A stretch of DNA of 64,000 bases from a candidate division Zixibacteria bacterium RBG-1 (GTDB taxonomy: Bacteria; Zixibacteria; MSB-5A5; DSPP01; RBG-1), in NCBI GenBank assembly GCA_000447245.1, contig AUYT01000001.1, positions 1,110,001 to 1,174,000 on the forward strand. The letters run 5' to 3'. This document shows positions 60,781 through 64,000 of this stretch, in pieces (position 1 is the first letter of the stretch; each line of letters begins with the position of its first letter). The notes under the pieces are model-generated. The model did not search any database and had not been told where the DNA came from. It saw only the letters and a program-made list of their open reading frames with translations. The position numbers were made by a program, and so were the translations under genes.

Positions 60781-61995
60781 ATGGCTAATTCCAAAGTCAA
60801 TATATCCAAAAGAGCTCAGGAGCTTCCAGCTTCCCCTATCAGAAAGTTGGTTCCTTTGGCAGACGAAGTCAAAAAGAAGGGGATCAAAGTTTATCACTTA
60901 AACATCGGCCAGCCGGATGTTCCCAGCCCCAAAGAATTCTTCGAAGCGGTAAAAACTTATCCCAAAGAAGTTTTGGAGTACGGCCACTCCAAAGGAGATT
61001 TACGGCTGCTCAAAGCTGTGTCGGCTTATTTTGCCAAAAATAATATTTCAGTAGAGCCGGAAGAGATTATGATTACCACCGGCGGGAGTGAAGCCATAAT
61101 TTTCGCCATGTTAGCAGTGGCTGGAGCAGGGGATGAAATAATGGTGTTTGAGCCGTTTTATACCAATTACAACAGTTTCGCGATTATTACCGGAGTCCAT
61201 TTGGTTCCCCTGCCTACCAAACCCGAAGAGGGTTACCATTTACCTGCAATTGAGAAAATCGAGGAGAAAATTTCTCCCAAAACCAAAGCCATTTTTTTAT
61301 GCAATCCCAACAATCCCACTGGAACTGTTTTTACCAAAAAAGAGTTGGAAGGGTTGGCTAACTTGTGTAAGAAATACAATCTTTTCTTTTTATCCGATGA
61401 AGTTTACCGGGAATTTGTTTATGAAGGAGAACATATCAGCCTGATGCACCTGGAAGGGTTAGAAGAACAGGCAGTGCTTCTGGATAGTTTTTCCAAAAGA
61501 TTTTCTCTGTGCGGAGCCAGGATCGGCTGCATCGTCAGTAAAAACAAAAAAATTATGGAGGTAGCTTTGAAGCTGGGGCAGGCCCGCTTGTGCTCTCCGA
61601 CTCTGGAGCAGCACGGAGTTCTGGCGGCTTTGAAATCGGGTGACACTTTTTTTGCTCAGATCCGAGAAGAATTCAAAAAGAGAAGAGATGTTACCTATGC
61701 TGAACTGATGAAAATTCCGGGTGCGGTGTGTGTCCGGCCCTCAGGGGCTTTCTACATAATGGCTAAACTGCCGGTACCGGACATAGAAGATTTTGCCAGC
61801 TGGATGCTGACCGATTTCAGTTTGGACGGTGAGACCACCATGATTGCGCCGGGTCCGGGATTCTACGCCACTTCCGGTTTAGGAAAATCTGAAGCTAGAA
61901 TCGCCTACGTTCTGAATACCTCTGACCTGAAAAAAGCGATGCGGATTTTAGCTAAAGGAATCGAAGTTTACAGTGTCCAGAAAGTTAAAGTCTAA
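60781..61995 (+). CDS. Class I/II PLP-dependent aminotransferase
   Basis: 404 residues. The order of motifs is that of aspartate-type aminotransferases: VYHLNIGQPDVPSPKEFFEAV near residue 40, TTGGSEAIIFAMLAVAGAGDEIMVFEPFYTNY, FLCNPNNPTGTVFTKKEL, FLSDEVYREFVYEG and the PLP lysine in LDSFSKRFSLCGARIGCIV. The segment GPGFYATSGLGKSEARIAYVLN carries the substrate arginine. The substrate (aspartate, alanine or aromatic) is not resolved. Its last 23 bases overlap the ROK kinase gene. Confidence 0.9.
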   Translation: MANSKVNISKRAQELPASPIRKLVPLADEVKKKGIKVYHLNIGQPDVPSPKEFFEAVKTYPKEVLEYGHSKGDLRLLKAVSAYFAKNNISVEPEEIMITTGGSEAIIFAMLAVAGAGDEIMVFEPFYTNYNSFAIITGVHLVPLPTKPEEGYHLPAIEKIEEKISPKTKAIFLCNPNNPTGTVFTKKELEGLANLCKKYNLFFLSDEVYREFVYEGEHISLMHLEGLEEQAVLLDSFSKRFSLCGARIGCIVSKNKKIMEVALKLGQARLCSPTLEQHGVLAALKSGDTFFAQIREEFKKRRDVTYAELMKIPGAVCVRPSGAFYIMAKLPVPDIEDFASWMLTDFSLDGETTMIAPGPGFYATSGLGKSEARIAYVLNTSDLKKAMRILAKGIEVYSVQKVKV

Positions 61996-62974
61996 GGTGA
62001 CCTTTTCACCCAAATCTTATTACATCGGAATTGACTTAGGCGGTAGTCAGATAAAATACGGAATAGTTTCCTCCAGCGGAAAAGTTTTAACCAGAGGAGG
62101 CAGGTTAACTCCTCAGAAATCGGGGAGAAGGGGAGTCATTGACTCCTTGGTTGAAATTGCAGACAATCTTTTAAACTTTGCCCGAAAAAATAAAATTCGA
62201 ATCAGAGCCATGGGTATCGGCAGTCCAGGCTGTATCGACATAAACTCCGGCAAGGTTTTAGGCTCCTGCCCTAATCTTCCCTTCTGGGTAGGCACTAATC
62301 TTAAACAGATTTTCAGAAAATTTTCTCTCCCGGTTACAGCTGATAACGATGCCAATTTGATGGCTCTGGCTGAAGCCAAATTCGGCGCGGCTAGAAATTG
62401 CCGGGATGTGGTTTGTCTGACCCTGGGGAGCGGAATCGGAGGAGGGATAATTCTGAACGGCGAAATTTACCGCGGGTCAAATTTTGCGGCCGGAGAAATT
62501 GGGCATACTGCGGTCAATTTTCTGGGGGAAAGATGTAAGTGCGGGAGATTGGATTGTATGGAGACCTATGCTTCTGCCAATGCCATGCTGAAAAGGAGTC
62601 AAAAACTGGCCAGAACGGATAAAAAATCTCTCTTAAATCAGCTGATAAGAAAAAACGGGAACCGTCTGGACGTACCTACTCTTTTTCTGGCTTATGGCAA
62701 GAAAGATAGAATAGCCCAAAAAATTGTGGAAGAGACCGGTGAGACCTTGAGCACCGGAATAGCCAATGTGGTTAATATCTTGAGCCCGGAGATGGTTGTA
62801 ATTGGAGGCGGACTGGTGGATGAGAATGCCGATATCATCAAAAAAATAGAAAAACAGGTTAAACAAAAAGCTTTCCCCACCGCTACCAAAAATCTAAAAA
62901 TTAGAAGAGCCAAATTGGGAAATCAAGCCGGTTTTATCGGAGCTGCCTATCAGGCCAGTCAATCAAGCAGGTGA
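61973..62974 (+). CDS. ROK-family sugar kinase (glucokinase-like)
   Basis: 333 residues from a GTG inside the aminotransferase gene; a GTG at 61997 would give 325. The actin-like ATPase motifs are YIGIDLGGSQIKYGIV (phosphate 1), PVTADNDANLMALAEAKFGAAR (catalytic Asp) and LGSGIGGGIILNGEIYRGSNFAAGEIGHTAVNF. The ROK zinc motif is CKCGRLDCMETYAS. It most likely phosphorylates glucose, feeding the glycolysis genes at 25.9-30.1 kb. Other ROK substrates are possible. No repressor HTH is fused. Confidence 0.92.
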   Translation: MSRKLKSKVTFSPKSYYIGIDLGGSQIKYGIVSSSGKVLTRGGRLTPQKSGRRGVIDSLVEIADNLLNFARKNKIRIRAMGIGSPGCIDINSGKVLGSCPNLPFWVGTNLKQIFRKFSLPVTADNDANLMALAEAKFGAARNCRDVVCLTLGSGIGGGIILNGEIYRGSNFAAGEIGHTAVNFLGERCKCGRLDCMETYASANAMLKRSQKLARTDKKSLLNQLIRKNGNRLDVPTLFLAYGKKDRIAQKIVEETGETLSTGIANVVNILSPEMVVIGGGLVDENADIIKKIEKQVKQKAFPTATKNLKIRRAKLGNQAGFIGAAYQASQSSR

Positions 62975-62975
62975 T

Positions 62976-63506
62976 ATGAGGAATAAAATAGTCATTGTCC
63001 CTTTAGGTGAGATTGATTATATCCTGGTCAACAGATTGGCTTCCAGCTTGGCTTCCTTTTTCAACTTCAATCTGGAAATTTTGCAGGGACTGGAACTGCC
63101 CAAAGAGGCCTACAATGAGAAAAGGGGGCAGTTTTATTCCACGGTAATTTTGAGCAAATTGGAGCTATTGAAATCGGATGACCATGAGAGGATTTTGGGA
63201 ATCACGGAAGAGGACTTGTATGTTCCGACTTTGAATTTTGTTTTGGGAGAAGCAGACCCGGAAAGCAAAGTCGCCATAATCTCTCTTTTCAATCTGAAGC
63301 AGGATTATTCCAGCATCATGGCTTCGGAACCGGTTTATTTTGACCGGATTTTCAAGGAAGCGGTCCACGAATTGGGGCATACCATGAATCTGCACCACTG
63401 CCCCAATCCCAAATGCGTCATGTATTTTTCCCAGACCATCGACGATACCGACCGCAAAGGGAAAAGGTTTTGCGACAACTGCCAGAGGCATATAACTCTG
63501 GTTTGA
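62976..63506 (+). CDS. amzA: Archaemetzincin
   Basis: 176 residues. The extended zinc site HELGHTMNLHHC gives H131, E132, H135 and H141. It is followed by the family-specific cysteine set C142, C147 (NPKCVMYFS), C166 and C169 (FCDNCQ). This pattern defines archaemetzincins, metalloproteases found mainly in archaea and patchily in bacteria. The N-terminal half (VIVPLGEID...QFYSTVILSKL, then GITEEDLYVPTLNFVLGEA) also matches. The physiological substrate is unknown. It starts one base after the ROK gene. Confidence 0.94.
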   Translation: MRNKIVIVPLGEIDYILVNRLASSLASFFNFNLEILQGLELPKEAYNEKRGQFYSTVILSKLELLKSDDHERILGITEEDLYVPTLNFVLGEADPESKVAIISLFNLKQDYSSIMASEPVYFDRIFKEAVHELGHTMNLHHCPNPKCVMYFSQTIDDTDRKGKRFCDNCQRHITLV

Positions 63507-63594
63507 TTTATTGCTGTTAATTTTCATGTCGCGAAAGATTCCGACAGGCGAAAATCCTTTCCTCCGCTTCCAAGCTTGAAACTGAACAAACTCC

Positions 63595-63624
63595 TTGACA
63601 AATGGCTTTAAAAATTGATATTAA
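63595..63624 (+). promoter_or_regulatory. Probable promoter of the MrfA-like helicase gene
   Basis: TTGACA (63595-63600) followed by an AT-rich GATATTAA region (-10 candidates within 63617-63624, spacing 16-18). The start codon is 17 bases farther on. The gap before it also holds TGTCG/CGACA arms near 63528-63547. Confidence 0.45.
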
Positions 63625-63640
63625 TTAAAAATTTTCACAA

Positions 63641-64000
63641 ATGGACTTAAGCTTAGTTTTAGACCAGCTGCAGAAATCATCCGAGGGGAAAGATTGCATT
63701 GTCCACTGGGAGACCATACCACCTAAGAAGGCAATTTACGCAGATTTTCCGGAAAGCTTGAACTTCAAATTAAAAGTCGCCTTAGAAAAAAAGGGGATAA
63801 ATAAACTTTATTCTCACCAGGCCAGCGCTATTGAAAATATTCTGGCCGGCCATAACGTGGTTATCGTCACACCCACTGCTTCCGGAAAAACGCTGTGCTA
63901 TAATCTTCCCATAATAAATAAAATTTTGGAAAATCCGGAGGGGAAAGCGCTTTATTTATTTCCCACTAAGGCATTATCGCAAGATCAAGTGGTGGAATTG
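63641..64000 (+). CDS. mrfA: MrfA (YprA)-like DEAD/DEAH helicase, N-terminal fragment
   Basis: 120 codons are present; the gene runs off the window. The N-terminus (LVLDQLQKSSEGKDCIVHWETIPPKKA, then FPESLNFKLKVALEKKGI) is typical of YprA-type superfamily 2 helicases. The Q-like motif is LYSHQASAIENILAGHNVVI, the Walker A is VTPTASGKTLCYNLP and motif Ia is LYLFPTKALSQDQ. The expected DUF1998 and cysteine-containing C-terminus lies outside the window. In Bacillus the partner is MrfB; a homolog lies at 5441-6667, so the two are separated here. Confidence 0.87.
   Translation, partial: MDLSLVLDQLQKSSEGKDCIVHWETIPPKKAIYADFPESLNFKLKVALEKKGINKLYSHQASAIENILAGHNVVIVTPTASGKTLCYNLPIINKILENPEGKALYLFPTKALSQDQVVEL

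Overview
The window reads as chromosomal DNA of a diderm (LPS-bearing) bacterium, most likely an uncultured member of the FCB group (Zixibacteria or a relative). This is an inference from three things. Secreted proteins end either in a type IX secretion-like tail (LEQNYPNPFN... at 6846-9680) or in a dockerin-like tail (GDVNNDGKLNLADI at 9778-11328, and a diverged copy at 38686-39660). There is a long LPS-core cluster with four GT9 heptosyltransferase-like genes, MsbA and GmhB. The intergenic spaces are crowded with short palindromic repeats. Every supported protein gene and the single tRNA lie on the + strand.

Layout. 1-6.7 kb: the end of an exopolysaccharide/LPS sugar transferase, an NtrC-type regulator with a degenerate sigma-54 contact loop, a secreted 12-repeat protein, a HEAT-repeat protein and an MrfB-like exonuclease. 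6.8-11.3 kb: two large secreted repeat proteins. 11.4-17 kb: membrane glycosylation genes (LPG-synthase-like flippase fold, methyltransferase, YfhO family, DPM1-like GT2, WbbL-like GT2). 17-25.7 kb: accA, a Trm112-like mini-protein, a PTS IIA protein, then mreC-mreD-mrdA-rodA (cell shape), an exported protein, lgt and comF. 25.9-30.6 kb: glycolysis (pyrophosphate-type pfk, gap, pgk, tpiA) plus secG. 30.7-32.6 kb: tRNA-Leu(GAG), a PD-(D/E)XK nuclease-like gene and an AlkA-type glycosylase. 32.9-38.4 kb: rplM-rpsI-rpsB-tsf-pyrH-frr-uppS-cdsA. 38.7-47.2 kb: a dockerin-tailed protein, a UbiA family enzyme, uvrC-ogt, an MBL-fold hydrolase, alkyladenine glycosylase, glutamate dehydrogenase, an M50 protease and a lipoprotein. 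47.3-57.6 kb: a tightly packed LPS-core/O-antigen operon that runs into a short Rel protein and PgeF. 57.7-64 kb: two outer-membrane-type proteins, a fourth GT9, GmhB, an aminotransferase, an ROK sugar kinase, an archaemetzincin and the start of an MrfA-like helicase.

How the genes work together. Envelope building dominates: precursors (accA, uppS, cdsA), LPS core and export (GT9s, GmhB, MsbA, ligase), peptidoglycan elongation (mre/rod), lipoprotein maturation (lgt) and secretion (secG). A second theme is repair of alkylated or bulky DNA damage (AlkA-like, Ogt, alkyladenine glycosylase, UvrC, MrfA/MrfB).

I see no CRISPR array, prophage, insertion sequence or clear multi-gene defence system. 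The least explained material is the small repetitive DNA. One family is a roughly 13-22 nt element of the form ATGG...CCAT that sits just upstream of start codons at about ten genes. Another is a pair of elements with interleaved A-B-A'-B' inverted repeats that carry the stop codon of the preceding gene. A perfect 39 bp inverted repeat also flanks pfk.
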